This document shows, in pieces, positions 19,401-28,185 of a stretch of 64,000 nucleotides of DNA. The notes under the pieces were generated by a model. That model did no database searches. It had not been told where the DNA came from and saw only the letters and a program-made list of their open reading frames with translations. The translations under genes and the position numbers were made by a program. Origin of the DNA: Microvirga arsenatis (GTDB lineage: Bacteria > Pseudomonadota > Alphaproteobacteria > Rhizobiales > Beijerinckiaceae). Location of the stretch: contig NZ_JAAAXJ010000001.1 of the NCBI RefSeq assembly GCF_009910705.1, positions 620,001 through 684,000 on the forward strand, written 5' to 3'. Position 1 is the first letter of the stretch, and each line of letters begins with the position of its first letter.

Positions 19401-19932
19401 GCTGCGGGTGCAGACCTGGGCGGAGTTCTGCCGCTCGGTGAAGGCCGGCAACTCCGTGGGGCGCGTCGCCGCGACCGTGCTCGACCGTCAGGAGCGCCGG
19501 ACCAAGACCGGCAACAAGATGGGGATTCTCACCCTCTCGGATCAGACCGGGCAGTACGAGGCCATCATCTTCTCGGAGGGCCTCATGCGCTTCCGCGAGG
19601 TGCTGGAGCCCGGCTCCGCCGTCGTCCTCATGCTCCAGGCCGGAATCGAGGGCGAGGAGGTGAGGGCGCGCATCGGGCTCGCCGAACCGCTGGAGGAGGC
19701 CCTCGCCAAGCACCAGAAGGGCATGCGGATCTTCCTGCGGGACGAGCGGCCCATCCCGAGCGTCCAGGAGCGGCTCAGGGCCCGCGGCGAGGGCGAGGTC
19801 TCCCTGGTCCTGATTCTCGACGAAGGCGACCGGGAGGTGGAGGTCAAGCTTCCCGGCAAGTACATGGCCACCCCCCAGATCGCCGGTGCCCTCCGGGCCG
19901 TGCCGGGAGTGGTCGAGGTGCAGATGAACTGA
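16459..19932 (+). CDS. dnaE: DNA polymerase III subunit alpha
   Basis: Replicative polymerase catalytic subunit, 1157 residues. The N-terminal PHP domain begins FVHLHVHSSYSLLEGA. The polymerase active site includes GPGRGSGAGSLVAYAL and PDFDIDFC (about residues 410-417), whose aspartates bind the catalytic metals. HRHASTHAAGVVIGD follows, then the beta-clamp-binding region. The C-terminal OB fold shows VGRVAATVLDRQERRTKTG. Length is standard for replicative DnaE1, not the shorter mutagenic DnaE2. It starts 119 bases after the microprotein; whether the upstream SOS promoter reads into it is unknown. Confidence 0.97.
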   Translation: MARILHDVGFVHLHVHSSYSLLEGALKIPQLAKLAAADKQPALALTDTNNLFGALEFSEKMAGSGIQPIAGVQLSVCFEEADPVARVVPQPANIVLLAQTEEGYRNLMRLVSHAYFGVPLGENPRVAAPVLSSHSEGLIALTGGFTGPLDSALRDGGRQDLAQARLDILKSAFGHQLYVEIQRHGLEDERLIENELLALADRNGLPIVAANEPFFSSAKDYEAHDALLAIAEGQIVSNPNRRRLSPEHHFKTRQQMMELFADLPDALQASVEIAMRCSTRVRTRKPILPNFGTGPDAAALDEGEELQRQAEEGLAKRLAAHGPAPGLTEQDYRDRLAFEVGIIRNMKFPGYFLIVADFIKWAKDHNIPVGPGRGSGAGSLVAYALTITDLDPLRFSLLFERFLNPERVSMPDFDIDFCVEGRERVIEYVQQRYGEEQVAQIITFGTLLARGVMRDVGRVLEMPYGQVDKLTKLVPQNPANPVTLAQAIEGEPKLQAAIEEEPVVKRMLDIAQKLEGLHRHASTHAAGVVIGDRPLQELVPLYRDPKTGMRVTQFNMKWVEQAGLVKFDFLGLKTLTVLRTAVDLIRRKGIEVDLSALPLDDRKTYEMLQRGETVGVFQVESAGMRKALVEMEADRFEDIIALVALYRPGPMANIPVYCARKLGRDEHNKRSWYPHEKLEPILRETFGIIVYQEQVMEVAKVLSGYSLGDADLLRRAMGKKIKAEMDAQRERFVAGAEKGGLDKAKANEIFDLLAKFADYGFNKSHAAAYALVAFQTAYLKANFPVEFLAASMTLDLDNTDKLAEFRREAQRLGFKVIPPSINRSGVVFDVQYDAEGKGQILYALAAVKGVGRQAIESVVEARGDKPFKDLADFARRINPRMLNKRTLENLIAAGAFDELEPDRAKACASVDAMMSLAQQSHEAANGGMMDMFGGVASADVQLRIGPYDPWPAAERLQREYDAVGFFLSGHPLDEYGDLLKKLRVQTWAEFCRSVKAGNSVGRVAATVLDRQERRTKTGNKMGILTLSDQTGQYEAIIFSEGLMRFREVLEPGSAVVLMLQAGIEGEEVRARIGLAEPLEEALAKHQKGMRIFLRDERPIPSVQERLRARGEGEVSLVLILDEGDREVEVKLPGKYMATPQIAGALRAVPGVVEVQMN

Positions 19933-19998
19933 GGCGGCGAGGGACCCCTCCCGCCGGAGAGCGAAGTCTGGAACAGGAGCAACGTTCTCATTTTGTTC

Positions 19999-20027
19999 TT
20001 GACAGGTGCTGCAAGCTCTGCTATATC
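19999..20027 (+). promoter_or_regulatory. sigma-70 type promoter, distal to rpsB
   Basis: TTGACA at 19999-20004, a 17-base spacer and TATATC at 20022-20027. This is close to the consensus and would start RNA near 20034, about 490 bases before the rpsB start codon. Confidence 0.6.
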
Positions 20028-20390
20028 GATGTGTAGATCTGCTCCTGTCGAGGGGCGCGCTCGCGAGGCGTCGCAGTGTGGGAGCAGGCACGGTCCCGCC
20101 GCAGGGCTCGCACTCCTGTGGTCGCGGGAGGCCGACCCTGGCTTGTTCCAGGTCCGCCTGAAAAGAACCGTGCGCGAAGAGGCCGTCCAGCTCTTCCATC
20201 CACACCACCACCCATCGAGCCGGGCTGCCCCAAGCGCCACCCTCGAGCAAACCCGACGGCTCGCAGCTCACGCTGCGGGCCCGAAGGCGCTGGCTTTTCT
20301 CATCCATTCACCGAAGGCGCCCTCGCGCCCAAGAGAAGAGGATGAGGGAAGGGGTTACACCGCCATGCTCCTGACAGGAGAATGTCCCGC

Positions 20391-20419
20391 TTGCGTTTCC
20401 CCCCGTTTCCCCCTATATG
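20391..20419 (+). promoter_or_regulatory. sigma-70 type promoter, proximal to rpsB
   Basis: TTGCGT at 20391-20396, a 17-base spacer of mostly C and T, and TATATG at 20414-20419. The start site would lie near 20426, leaving a leader of about 98 bases before rpsB. This is the most likely main promoter for rpsB-tsf. Confidence 0.65.
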
Positions 20420-20523
20420 CGCCCGCATCCCACACGCGGAATCCCCTCATGAGCCCATGAGGATACCCCGGTGGCCGGAAGTCCGGTCCACTGTTCCGCG
20501 GAGGCTTAACCGGAGAAAAGATT

Positions 20524-21540
20524 ATGGCGCTTCCCGATTTCTCGATGCGTCAGCTGCTGGAAGCTGGCGCTCACTTTGGCCACCAGGCCCACCGTTGGAA
20601 CCCGAAGATGGGTCAGTTCATCTTCGGCACCCGCAACAACATCCACATCATCGACCTGGCCCAGACGGTTCCGATGCTGCACCGCGCCCTTCAGGCCGTC
20701 AGCGACACCGTGGCCAAGGGCGGCCGCGTGCTCTTCGTCGGCACGAAGCGCCAGGCTGCCGATGCGGTCGCCGATGCGGCCAAGCGTTCGGCCCAGTACT
20801 ACGTGAACTCACGCTGGCTCGGCGGCATGCTGACCAACTGGAAGACGATCTCCGGCTCGATCGCCCGCCTGCGCAAGGTGGACGAGATCCTCGCCGGCGG
20901 CGGCCAGGGCCTCACGAAGAAGGAGCGCCTCATGCTCGCCCGCGAGAAGGAGAAGCTCGAGCGCGCTCTCGGCGGCATCAAGGACATGGGCGGCACCCCG
21001 GACCTGATCTTCGTCATCGACACCAACAAGGAGCAGCTGGCGATCCAGGAGGCCAAGCGCCTCGGCATCCCGGTGGCCGCCATCGTCGACACGAACTGCG
21101 ATCCGGACGGCATCACCTTCCCGGTTCCGGCCAATGACGACGCCGGCCGCGCGATCTCGCTCTACTGCGACCTGGTTGCCCGCGCCGCCCTCGACGGCAT
21201 CTCCCGCGGCGCCGGCGAGATGGGCATCGACATCGGTGCGTCCGAGAACCCGCTGGCCGAGGAACTCCCGGCGAACGACACCGCCGCCTACGAGGGCGAG
21301 CAGTTCGAGCGTCTGGCTGCCCCCCGCGGCGCCCCGGACGACCTGACCAAGCTCAATGGCGTCGGCCCGCAGCTCGAGAAGAAGCTGAACGAAGCCGGCA
21401 TCTTCCACTACTGGCAGCTGGCCGCCATGCAGCCGGCCGATGCCGCCCAGCTCGACAAGGACCTGAAGCTGAACGGCCGCCTCGAGCGCGACGGCTGGAT
21501 CAACCAGGCCCGCGCCATGATCGAAGCCGCTGCTGCGTAA
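20524..21540 (+). CDS. rpsB: 30S ribosomal protein S2 with C-terminal helix-hairpin-helix extension
   Basis: Structural protein of the small ribosomal subunit. Residues 1 to about 245 are a normal S2: [20 protein letters not shown] near the start, then [17 protein letters not shown] and [18 protein letters not shown]. The protein continues to 338 residues. After an acidic linker, residues about 272-335 ([20 protein letters not shown] and onwards) resemble a helix-hairpin-helix nucleic-acid-binding domain. E. coli S2 has 241 residues; extended S2 proteins occur in several Hyphomicrobiales. The ATG follows CCGGAGAAAAG. tsf is next, after a hairpin. Confidence 0.95.
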   Translation: MALPDFSMRQLLEAGAHFGHQAHRWNPKMGQFIFGTRNNIHIIDLAQTVPMLHRALQAVSDTVAKGGRVLFVGTKRQAADAVADAAKRSAQYYVNSRWLGGMLTNWKTISGSIARLRKVDEILAGGGQGLTKKERLMLAREKEKLERALGGIKDMGGTPDLIFVIDTNKEQLAIQEAKRLGIPVAAIVDTNCDPDGITFPVPANDDAGRAISLYCDLVARAALDGISRGAGEMGIDIGASENPLAEELPANDTAAYEGEQFERLAAPRGAPDDLTKLNGVGPQLEKKLNEAGIFHYWQLAAMQPADAAQLDKDLKLNGRLERDGWINQARAMIEAAAA

Positions 21541-21583
21541 GCCTCACGGCGCCGCACCCAGCAGCGCCGCTCGAACCATGACC

Positions 21584-21615
21584 GAGCCCGGCGTTCCTCG
21601 AGCGCCGGGCTCCCT
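21584..21615 (+). terminator. hairpin between rpsB and tsf
   Basis: A perfect 10-bp GC-rich stem (GAGCCCGGCG with CGCCGGGCTC, 9-base loop), followed by only a short CCTCT. Probably a partial terminator or processing site that sets the S2 to EF-Ts ratio, not a full stop. Confidence 0.45.
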
Positions 21616-21644
21616 CTATGCGTGAACCTTTGAAAGGAAAAGCC

Positions 21645-22574
21645 ATGGCGAACATTACCGCTGCGATGGTGAAAGAACTGCGCGAGGCCACCAGCGCCGG
21701 CATGATGGACTGCAAGGCCGCTCTCGCCGAGACCAACGGCGACATGGAAGCCGCCATCGACTGGCTCCGCAAGAAGGGCCTCTCGAAGGCCGCCAAGAAG
21801 GCCGGCCGCGTGGCCGCCGAGGGCCTCGTGGCCGTCGAATCGTCCGGTCACAGCGCCACGATCCTCGAGGTCAACTCCGAGACCGACTTCGTGGCCCGCA
21901 ACGACGGCTTCCAGGCCTTCGTCCGCGAAGCCGCCAAGATCGCTCTCAACGGCAACGGCACCATCGAGTCGCTCGAGGCCGCGACCTTCCCCGGCTCGTC
22001 CACGACCGTGAAGGACCGGCTGCAGGAGCTCATCGCCACCATCGGCGAGAACATGACCCTGCGTCGTGTCGCGAAGCTTGAAGTTTCCAAGGGCGTGATC
22101 GCGACCTATGTGCACAACGCCGTGACCGAAGGCCTCGGCAAGATCGGCGTGCTCGTGGCGCTGGAATCGGAAGGCGATGTGGGCGTTCTCGGCGCCCTCG
22201 GCCGCCAGATCGCCATGCACGTGGCCGCCACGAACCCGGTGGCGCTCGATGCTTCCGGCGTCGATCAGGCCACCGTCGAGCGCGAGACCGCGATCCTGCG
22301 CGACAAGAACGCCGGCAAGCCGGACCATGTCATGCAGAAGATCATCGAGAGCGGCCTCAAGAGCTACTTCAAGGAGGTCACCCTCCTGGAGCAGCCCTTC
22401 GTGCACGATCCGTCCAAGACCGTCACGCAGGTGCTCAAGGAAGCCGAGTCCAAGGCCGGCAAGCCCGTGACCCTCAAGGCCTTCGTCCGCTATGCCCTCG
22501 GCGAGGGCATCGAGAAGGAGGAGGCTCCGGACTTCGCGGCGGAAGTCGCCGCCCAGGCCGGGCTCAAGGCCTAA
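21645..22574 (+). CDS. tsf: translation elongation factor Ts
   Basis: Nucleotide exchange factor that regenerates EF-Tu-GTP. The 309-residue protein begins [20 protein letters not shown] with the UBA-like N-terminal domain, followed by [13 protein letters not shown] and the core signature [15 protein letters not shown], which contacts EF-Tu. The ATG at 21645 is chosen over one at 21618 because it gives the universal N-terminus and follows AAAGGAAA. The rpsB-tsf-pyrH-frr order is the usual bacterial one. Confidence 0.97.
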   Translation: MANITAAMVKELREATSAGMMDCKAALAETNGDMEAAIDWLRKKGLSKAAKKAGRVAAEGLVAVESSGHSATILEVNSETDFVARNDGFQAFVREAAKIALNGNGTIESLEAATFPGSSTTVKDRLQELIATIGENMTLRRVAKLEVSKGVIATYVHNAVTEGLGKIGVLVALESEGDVGVLGALGRQIAMHVAATNPVALDASGVDQATVERETAILRDKNAGKPDHVMQKIIESGLKSYFKEVTLLEQPFVHDPSKTVTQVLKEAESKAGKPVTLKAFVRYALGEGIEKEEAPDFAAEVAAQAGLKA

Positions 22575-22586
22575 GTCGAACCTTCG

Positions 22587-22613
22587 AAACGGCGGCTGAA
22601 GAGCCGCCGTTTT
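22587..22613 (+). terminator. rho-independent terminator between tsf and pyrH
   Basis: An 11-bp perfect stem (AAACGGCGGCT with AGCCGCCGTTT, loop GAAG) whose 3' arm ends in a T run. It is well placed 13 bases after the tsf stop, so at least part of the transcription should end here and pyrH may have its own weak promoter or depend on read-through. Confidence 0.7.
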
Positions 22614-22644
22614 CATGAGAGGATTCGAAAAGAAAGGTCTGACG

Positions 22645-23358
22645 ATGGCAACGTTCCGGCGCATCCTTGTGAAGCTTTCCGGGGAGGCCCTGATGGCTCC
22701 CGACGGGTACTGGCTCGATCCTCAGACCCTGACCTCCCTGGCTGAGGACCTCGCCCAGGCCACCCGCGCCGGGTTCGAGATCGCCGTCGTCATCGGCGGC
22801 GGCAACATCATCCGCGGCGCACGCATGAGCGCTGCCGGCTGGATCGACCGCCCGACGGCCGATTCCATGGGCATGCTCGGCACGGTCATGAACTCGCTCG
22901 CCATCGAAACCGCCCTGAATGCTGCCGGCGTTCCGGCCCGCACCATGTCGGCGGTCTCCATGCCGACGATCTGCGAGACCTATGCCCGCCAACCGGCCCT
23001 GCATCACCTGGACAAGGGGCAGGTCGTCGTGCTCGCCGGCGGCACCGGCAACCCGTTCTTCACCACCGATACCGCCGCCGTTCTGCGGGCCGCGGAACTG
23101 CGCTGCGATGCCGTGCTCAAGGCCACCCAGGTGGACGGCGTCTACTCGGCCGATCCCAAGAAGGACCCGAGCGCGGTGCGATTCGAGCGCCTCACCCACG
23201 ACGAGGCCATCGCCAAGGACCTGAAGGTCATGGACACGGCCGCCTTCGCCCTCGCGCGGGAGAGCAGGCTGTCCATCATCGTGGGGTCGGTCCATGCCCC
23301 CAGCTCGGTGACCGCTCTTCTTCAGGGGAAAGTTCCCTCCACGGTCGTCGCCCCTTGA
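22645..23358 (+). CDS. pyrH: uridylate kinase
   Basis: UMP kinase of the amino-acid-kinase fold, making UDP for pyrimidine nucleotide synthesis; a hexamer allosterically controlled by GTP and UTP. The 237-residue protein has the phosphate-binding segment RRILVKLSGEALM at the start, VIGGGNIIRGARMSAAGWID, and FFTTDTAAVLRAAELRCDA in the nucleotide-binding half. The ATG at 22645 is preferred over 22615, which would begin inside the terminator stem, and it follows AGAAAGG. Confidence 0.96.
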   Translation: MATFRRILVKLSGEALMAPDGYWLDPQTLTSLAEDLAQATRAGFEIAVVIGGGNIIRGARMSAAGWIDRPTADSMGMLGTVMNSLAIETALNAAGVPARTMSAVSMPTICETYARQPALHHLDKGQVVVLAGGTGNPFFTTDTAAVLRAAELRCDAVLKATQVDGVYSADPKKDPSAVRFERLTHDEAIAKDLKVMDTAAFALARESRLSIIVGSVHAPSSVTALLQGKVPSTVVAP

Positions 23359-23429
23359 TCCTGGGGCCTTGATGCTGGACCCTGGGGGGCGTAAGCCCGT
23401 TTAAGTAGTTCGCGTTAGGGACAGAACCG

Positions 23430-23990
23430 ATGGCAACGACCTTTGATCTCGCCGATGTGAAGCGCCGCATGCAGGGCGCCATCAACGCTTTCAAGAACGA
23501 TCTCGCCAGCCTGCGCACCGGGCGTGCCTCCCCGAACCTGCTCGATCCGATCCAGGTCGATGCCTATGGCTCCCTGATGCCGATCACCCAGGTCGCCACG
23601 GTCAACGTGCCGGAGCCGCGCCTGCTCAGCGTCCAGGTCTGGGACCGGGGCATGGTGGCCGCCGTGGAGAAGGCGATCCGCGAGTCGGATCTCGGCCTCA
23701 ACCCGCAGACCGAGGGGCAGGTGATCCGCCTGCGCATCCCGGAGATGAACGAGCAGCGCCGCAAGGAGATGGTGAAGGTCGCGCACAAATATGCGGAGGA
23801 GGCGAAGATCGCCGTGCGCCATGTGCGCCGCGACGGCCTCGACCTGCTCAAGAAGCTTGAGAAGGACGGTACCATCAGTGAGGATGACGGCAAGCGCCAG
23901 GCTGACCAGGTGCAGAAGGCGACCGACCAGTTCGTGGCCGAGATCGACACCCTCCTGTCGGCCAAGGAAAAGGAAATCATGCACGTCTGA
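23430..23990 (+). CDS. frr: ribosome recycling factor
   Basis: Splits the post-termination ribosome together with EF-G. The 186-residue protein is exactly the usual length, with the signatures [20 protein letters not shown] and [19 protein letters not shown] and the C-terminal helical arm ending KEKEIMHV. The ATG follows GTTAGGGACAG. uppS begins 30 bases downstream. Confidence 0.97.
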   Translation: MATTFDLADVKRRMQGAINAFKNDLASLRTGRASPNLLDPIQVDAYGSLMPITQVATVNVPEPRLLSVQVWDRGMVAAVEKAIRESDLGLNPQTEGQVIRLRIPEMNEQRRKEMVKVAHKYAEEAKIAVRHVRRDGLDLLKKLEKDGTISEDDGKRQADQVQKATDQFVAEIDTLLSAKEKEIMHV

Positions 23991-24020
23991 TCCAAAAGGC
24001 GTGCACCGGAACAGGACATC

Positions 24021-24788
24021 ATGAGCGGCGAAGCCAAACGGACGGCCCCGGACCCGGCCTGCAGCAAGGCAGGCGAGGGGATCCCGGCCCATGTCGCCAT
24101 CATCATGGATGGCAACGGCCGTTGGGCTGCGCAGAGGGGCCTTCCCCGTTTCGAGGGGCACCGGCGCGGCGTCGATGCGATCCGCCGGGCCGTGCGCATC
24201 GCAGGCGATCTCGGCATCCGCTATCTCACCGTCTACAGCTTCTCCGCGGAGAACTGGCGGCGCCCTGCCCAGGAGGTCTCCGACCTCATGGGCCTGCTCA
24301 AGCGCTTCGTCCGGCACGATCTGGCCGAGCTCCACGCCAACAACGTCCGCGTCCGGATCATCGGCGAGCGGGAGGGGCTGGCCTCCGATATCCGCCCGCT
24401 CCTGGAGGAGGCCGAGCAGCTCACCCGCGACAATACCGGCCTGACCCTGGTCATCGCCTTCAATTATGGCGGCCGCCAGGAGATCCTCAGCGCCGTCCGC
24501 GCCCTGGCCCGAAAGGTGCAGGAGGGGAGCCTGGATCCCGACCGGATCGACATGGAAACCATCGAGGCAGCCCTCGACACCCACGGAATTCCGGACCCGG
24601 ATCTCGTCATCCGGACCTCGGGCGAGCAGCGGGTCTCGAACTTTCTCACCTGGCAGACCGCCTATTCCGAGTTCGTCTTCCTGCCCTGCTACTGGCCCGA
24701 TTTCGACGAGGCGACGTTCAAGGCGGCCATCGACGAGTATTTCAGGCGTGACCGCCGCTTCGGCGGCCTGAGCGCCCGGGCTGGCTGA
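24021..24788 (+). CDS. uppS: undecaprenyl diphosphate synthase
   Basis: Cis-prenyltransferase that makes the C55 lipid carrier for peptidoglycan and polysaccharide synthesis. The 255-residue protein has the catalytic aspartate (D30) and phosphate loop in [20 protein letters not shown], then [15 protein letters not shown] and the C-terminal substrate motif [18 protein letters not shown]. About 20 extra residues precede the conserved start, which is common in this order. It is followed 2 bases later by cdsA. Confidence 0.96.
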   Translation: MSGEAKRTAPDPACSKAGEGIPAHVAIIMDGNGRWAAQRGLPRFEGHRRGVDAIRRAVRIAGDLGIRYLTVYSFSAENWRRPAQEVSDLMGLLKRFVRHDLAELHANNVRVRIIGEREGLASDIRPLLEEAEQLTRDNTGLTLVIAFNYGGRQEILSAVRALARKVQEGSLDPDRIDMETIEAALDTHGIPDPDLVIRTSGEQRVSNFLTWQTAYSEFVFLPCYWPDFDEATFKAAIDEYFRRDRRFGGLSARAG

Positions 24789-24790
24789 CC

Positions 24791-25648
24791 ATGGTCGCCA
24801 ACGAAGGCTCCTCCCTGCCGTCCAGCCCCAAGCGGGGCCCTTCGAAGGAACTCACGACCCGCGTCCTGTCGGCCCTCGTGATGATCGCCCTCGCGCTCCT
24901 CACGGCCTATCTGGGAGGGTGGGCCTTCGCCCTGTTCTGGCTGGCGGCAGGCATCGCGATGATGGTCGAATGGACCGACATGACAGGTGTGGAGCCGCGG
25001 CGGCCGGTGCAGGCACTCCTTTCAGCCGGGCTGGTCGTCCTGACCCTTCTCCTGATAGCCAACGCTGGCCTGGGCCTTTCCGCGGCGGTCATGCTGGGCT
25101 TCCTGGCGGCCGGCGCACTCCTGGCCCGCGGGGAAGAGGGCAAGCGTTGGGCCAGCCTGGGCTTTGCCTATGCGGCTGTGATCGTTCTCGTCCCGCCCCT
25201 CGTACGCGAGCATCCCGACTTTGGGATCCTCGGTCTGCTCTGGATGTTCGCAGTGGTCTGGGCCACGGACATCGCAGCCTACTTCACCGGCCGGGCCTTC
25301 GGCGGGCCGAAGCTCTGCCCGTCCATCAGCCCGAAGAAGACCTGGTCGGGCTTTATCGGCGGTGTCGTCGCCGCCACCCTGGGAGGGCTGCTGGTGGCGT
25401 GGATCGGCCGGCGCTTCGGAGCGCATCCGCCCGTCGGCTATCCTGCCCTCGCGGCGCTTGCCGTCGTCGCTTCGATTGCGAGCCAGATCGGAGACCTTGG
25501 GGAATCTGCTCTCAAGCGCCATTGCCAGGTCAAGGATTCGAGCCATCTCATTCCCGGCCATGGCGGCGTCATGGACCGCCTGGACGGCTTCTGGGCCGTC
25601 TGTCTCATCGTGGCAGCCGTTCTCCTGGCCCTCCATTTCACCGCGTAG
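24791..25648 (+). CDS. cdsA: phosphatidate cytidylyltransferase
   Basis: Integral membrane enzyme forming CDP-diacylglycerol from CTP and phosphatidic acid, at the root of phospholipid synthesis. The 285-residue protein has about eight membrane segments. Its C-terminal family signature is visible: IASQIGDLGESALKRHCQVKD followed by PGHGGVMDRLDG, with the metal-binding aspartates. The DIAAYFTGRAFG segment is also typical. It lies between uppS and dxr as in most proteobacteria. Confidence 0.95.
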   Translation: MVANEGSSLPSSPKRGPSKELTTRVLSALVMIALALLTAYLGGWAFALFWLAAGIAMMVEWTDMTGVEPRRPVQALLSAGLVVLTLLLIANAGLGLSAAVMLGFLAAGALLARGEEGKRWASLGFAYAAVIVLVPPLVREHPDFGILGLLWMFAVVWATDIAAYFTGRAFGGPKLCPSISPKKTWSGFIGGVVAATLGGLLVAWIGRRFGAHPPVGYPALAALAVVASIASQIGDLGESALKRHCQVKDSSHLIPGHGGVMDRLDGFWAVCLIVAAVLLALHFTA

Positions 25649-25655
25649 GACCCAA

Positions 25656-26837
25656 TTGACACGCACCCTTACGATTCTCGGCGCCACCGGCTCCATCGGC
25701 CGTTCGACGGCGGACGTGGTTCTCGCCCAGCCCGAGGCGTTCCGGGTCGAGGCCGTGGTCGGCGGGCGGGATGCCGCGGCCTTGGCTGCCATGGCCCGGC
25801 GCCTCGGCGCCCGTTTTGCTGCCCTGGCCGACGAGCGAAGCGGCGGCGCCTTGAGAGAGGCGCTTTCGGGAACCGGGATCGGGAATGGGGCCGGGTCCTC
25901 CGCCGTGCTGGAGGCGGTTGCGCGGGACGCCGACACGGTCCTGGCTGCCATCAGCGGCACGGCAGGGCTCGCACCCACGCACGCCGCCCTGAAGCCGGGC
26001 CGTCGGCTCGCCCTGGCCAACAAGGAAAGCCTCGTCTGCGCCGGAGCGGCCTTCATGGCCGATGCCCGCCGCCTCGGAGTCGAGATCATGCCGGTCGATT
26101 CGGAGCACAATGCCCTGGACCAGGCCCTCGCCGCCGGGCGGAACGCCGATGTGGAGAAGGCGATCATCACGGCGACGGGCGGCCCGTTTCGCACCACGCC
26201 GAGGGAGCAGATCGCAAAGGCCAGTGCCAAGGAGGCTTCGGCCCATCCGGTCTGGTCCATGGGCTCGAAGATCAACATCGACTCGGCCACCCTCATGAAC
26301 AAGGGGCTGGAGCTGATCGAGGCGCATCACCTTTTCGACCTCGAGGCGGATCGGCTCGACGTCCTGGTCCATCCGGAAGCCATCGTGCACGGCCTCGTGC
26401 AATGGAGCGACGGCGCCGTCACGGCCGGCCTGGCCCTCCCGGACATGAAGGTGCCGATTGCCAATGCCCTGCGCAACCAGGGCCGCCTGCAGATGGATCT
26501 GCCCCGTCTCGATCTTGCCGCGATTGGCCGTTTAAGCTTCGAGCGGCCCGACGAGGAGCGTTTTCCCTGCCTCTCGCTGGCCAAGGCCGCGCTCCGGGCG
26601 GGAGGGGCGATGCCGACGATTCTGAACGCCGCCAACGAAATCGCCGTCGAGGCCTATATGGCGGGCCGTGTCGGGTTTTACCATATTTCGGAAATGGTTG
26701 AGCAGGTTTGCTCGAGCTTTTCGGGAAGAGGACTTGCCGCACCTGCGACAGTGGCGGAGGCCCTGGCGATCGACGAGGAGACCCGGCAGGCGGCGAGGCA
26801 GCTCGCGGCGGCCTTCACTGAAACAACGCGACTTTGA
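25656..26837 (+). CDS. dxr: 1-deoxy-D-xylulose 5-phosphate reductoisomerase
   Basis: Second step of the MEP isoprenoid pathway (NADPH-dependent, fosmidomycin target). The protein of 393 residues begins with the NADPH-binding loop TLTILGATGSIGRSTADVV, then GRRLALANKESLVCAG and the metal-binding MPVDSEHNALDQ; the flexible active-site loop includes SAHPVWSMGSKINID. The likely start is TTG at 25656, 7 bases after the cdsA stop with GGA upstream; no ATG or GTG lies close enough to keep the glycine-rich loop intact. The frame is open upstream inside cdsA. Confidence 0.93.
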   Translation: MTRTLTILGATGSIGRSTADVVLAQPEAFRVEAVVGGRDAAALAAMARRLGARFAALADERSGGALREALSGTGIGNGAGSSAVLEAVARDADTVLAAISGTAGLAPTHAALKPGRRLALANKESLVCAGAAFMADARRLGVEIMPVDSEHNALDQALAAGRNADVEKAIITATGGPFRTTPREQIAKASAKEASAHPVWSMGSKINIDSATLMNKGLELIEAHHLFDLEADRLDVLVHPEAIVHGLVQWSDGAVTAGLALPDMKVPIANALRNQGRLQMDLPRLDLAAIGRLSFERPDEERFPCLSLAKAALRAGGAMPTILNAANEIAVEAYMAGRVGFYHISEMVEQVCSSFSGRGLAAPATVAEALAIDEETRQAARQLAAAFTETTRL

Positions 26838-26857
26838 CAGGCGCGAAGGGGACGACG

Positions 26858-28021
26858 ATGGAATTTCTGACGATGATCGGCGGGGCGACCGGCTCCCTGT
26901 TCCTGACGCTGATCGCCTTCCTGGTGGTGCTGACGGTCGTGGTCTTCATCCACGAGTTCGGCCATTTCTGGGTCGGACGGCTCTGCGGCGTGGGAGTGAC
27001 GGCCTTTTCCATCGGGTTCGGGCCGGAGCTGATCGGCTGGACGGACAGGAAGGGCACGCGCTGGAAGATCTGCGCGATTCCCCTCGGCGGCTACGTGAAG
27101 TTCGTCGGCGACCTGAACGCCGCCAGCGTTCCCGACCAGGACCAGCTCGACCGCATGCCGATGGAGCAGCGTTCGATCAGCTTCCCCCACCAGAGCGTGG
27201 CCAAGCGGGCAGCCATCGTGGCGGCGGGGCCGATCGCCAATTTCATTCTGGCGATCGCCATCTTTGCAGGCTTCAACTACTTCAACGGACGCCTGGTGCT
27301 GGAGCCGCGGATCGAGGCCGTCCAGCCCGGCAGCGCGGCCGAAAAGGCCGGGTTCCAGCCCAAGGACCTCATCCTGACGGTCGATGGCCGCCGGATCGAG
27401 ACCTTCGCCGACATGCAGCTGATCGTCAGCTCCAGCGCCGGCGAGCCCCTGGACTTTACCGTCGAGCGCAACGGACAGGTGGTTCCCCTCACGGCGACGC
27501 CGAATTTCGTCGAGCGGACCAGCCCCTTCGGCAAGCAGCGGATCGGCCTCCTGGGCGTCGAAGCCTCGAGGGACCCGTCGGCGGTCAAGCGGCTGACCTA
27601 CTCGCCCTGGGGGGCGGTCAAGGCAGCCGTGGTGGAGACGTGGAATCTCGTCGAGCGCACCCTCAACTTCATCCGCCGCCTCGTCATGGGCTGGGAATCG
27701 GCCGATCAGCTTTCCGGGCCCATTGGAATCGCCCGGGCCTCGGGCACCGCCTTCGACCTCGGAGGCGTCTACAGCCTCGTCAGCCTGATCGGGTTCATGT
27801 CCGTTTCGATTGGACTCATTAACCTTTTCCCCATTCCGCTTCTGGATGGCGGGCATCTCCTGTTCTATGCCATCGAGGCCCTGCGGGGGCGCCCCCTGAG
27901 CGAGAAAGCCCAGGAAATCGGGTTCAGAATCGGCTTTGCCCTGGTGGCGATGCTGATGCTGTTTGCGACATGGAATGATCTCGTTCACCTTGGCACCAGT
28001 TTTATGGCCAGGGGATCGTGA
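26858..28021 (+). CDS. rseP: site-2 membrane metalloprotease RseP
   Basis: Intramembrane zinc protease that cleaves membrane-anchored anti-sigma factors and signal-peptide remnants. The 387-residue protein has the HEFGH zinc motif at residues 32-36 in the first helix, one PDZ domain (about residues 140-225) and the second metal-ligand motif FPIPLLDGGHLLFY near the C-terminus. E. coli RseP has two PDZ domains; I see a single clear one here. The ATG at 26858 follows GAAGGGGA and is preferred over a TTG at 26834 that overlaps the dxr stop. Confidence 0.94.
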   Translation: MEFLTMIGGATGSLFLTLIAFLVVLTVVVFIHEFGHFWVGRLCGVGVTAFSIGFGPELIGWTDRKGTRWKICAIPLGGYVKFVGDLNAASVPDQDQLDRMPMEQRSISFPHQSVAKRAAIVAAGPIANFILAIAIFAGFNYFNGRLVLEPRIEAVQPGSAAEKAGFQPKDLILTVDGRRIETFADMQLIVSSSAGEPLDFTVERNGQVVPLTATPNFVERTSPFGKQRIGLLGVEASRDPSAVKRLTYSPWGAVKAAVVETWNLVERTLNFIRRLVMGWESADQLSGPIGIARASGTAFDLGGVYSLVSLIGFMSVSIGLINLFPIPLLDGGHLLFYAIEALRGRPLSEKAQEIGFRIGFALVAMLMLFATWNDLVHLGTSFMARGS

Positions 28022-28070
28022 CAAGGACGCCACGCAGGTCAAAAATTGCTACCCGTTGTGGATGTGCCGT

Positions 28071-28098
28071 TTGCAATAGCGGCGAAAGTTTGTACAAG
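28071..28098 (+). promoter_or_regulatory. candidate promoter for bamA
   Basis: TTGCAA (28071-28076) and TACAAG (28093-28098) are separated by 16 bases in the 160-base gap between rseP and bamA. Agreement with consensus is moderate. A stem with one G-T pair (GTTGGGGAC/GTCTCCAAC) lies downstream at about 28117-28138 in the putative leader. Confidence 0.3.
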
Positions 28099-28185
28099 CG
28101 GTCCACACGGATAAGGTTGGGGACTTCCGTCTCCAACCCGCGCGGGTTCACCCGCTAGGGACAGAAATAAAGAACGGGCCAGTTG

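Larger units (their letters stand above)
19933..20523. other. long gene-free leader region between dnaE and rpsB
   Basis: No supported gene in 591 bases. Two promoters are visible (19999-20027 and 20391-20419). The 350 bases between them form a GC-rich stretch that could be an untranslated leader or small RNA. Close to rpsB the stem CCTCAT/ATGAGG (20446-20463) and a neighbouring GGCCGG/CCGG stem-like segment could be part of an S2 autoregulatory leader, as in other bacteria. A reading frame at 19993-20460 has no ribosome site and no family features. Confidence 0.4.

Noticed and set aside
19993..20460. 155-residue frame between dnaE and rpsB
   Set aside because: Its start lies at the distal -35 box, it spans both promoters and has no family features.
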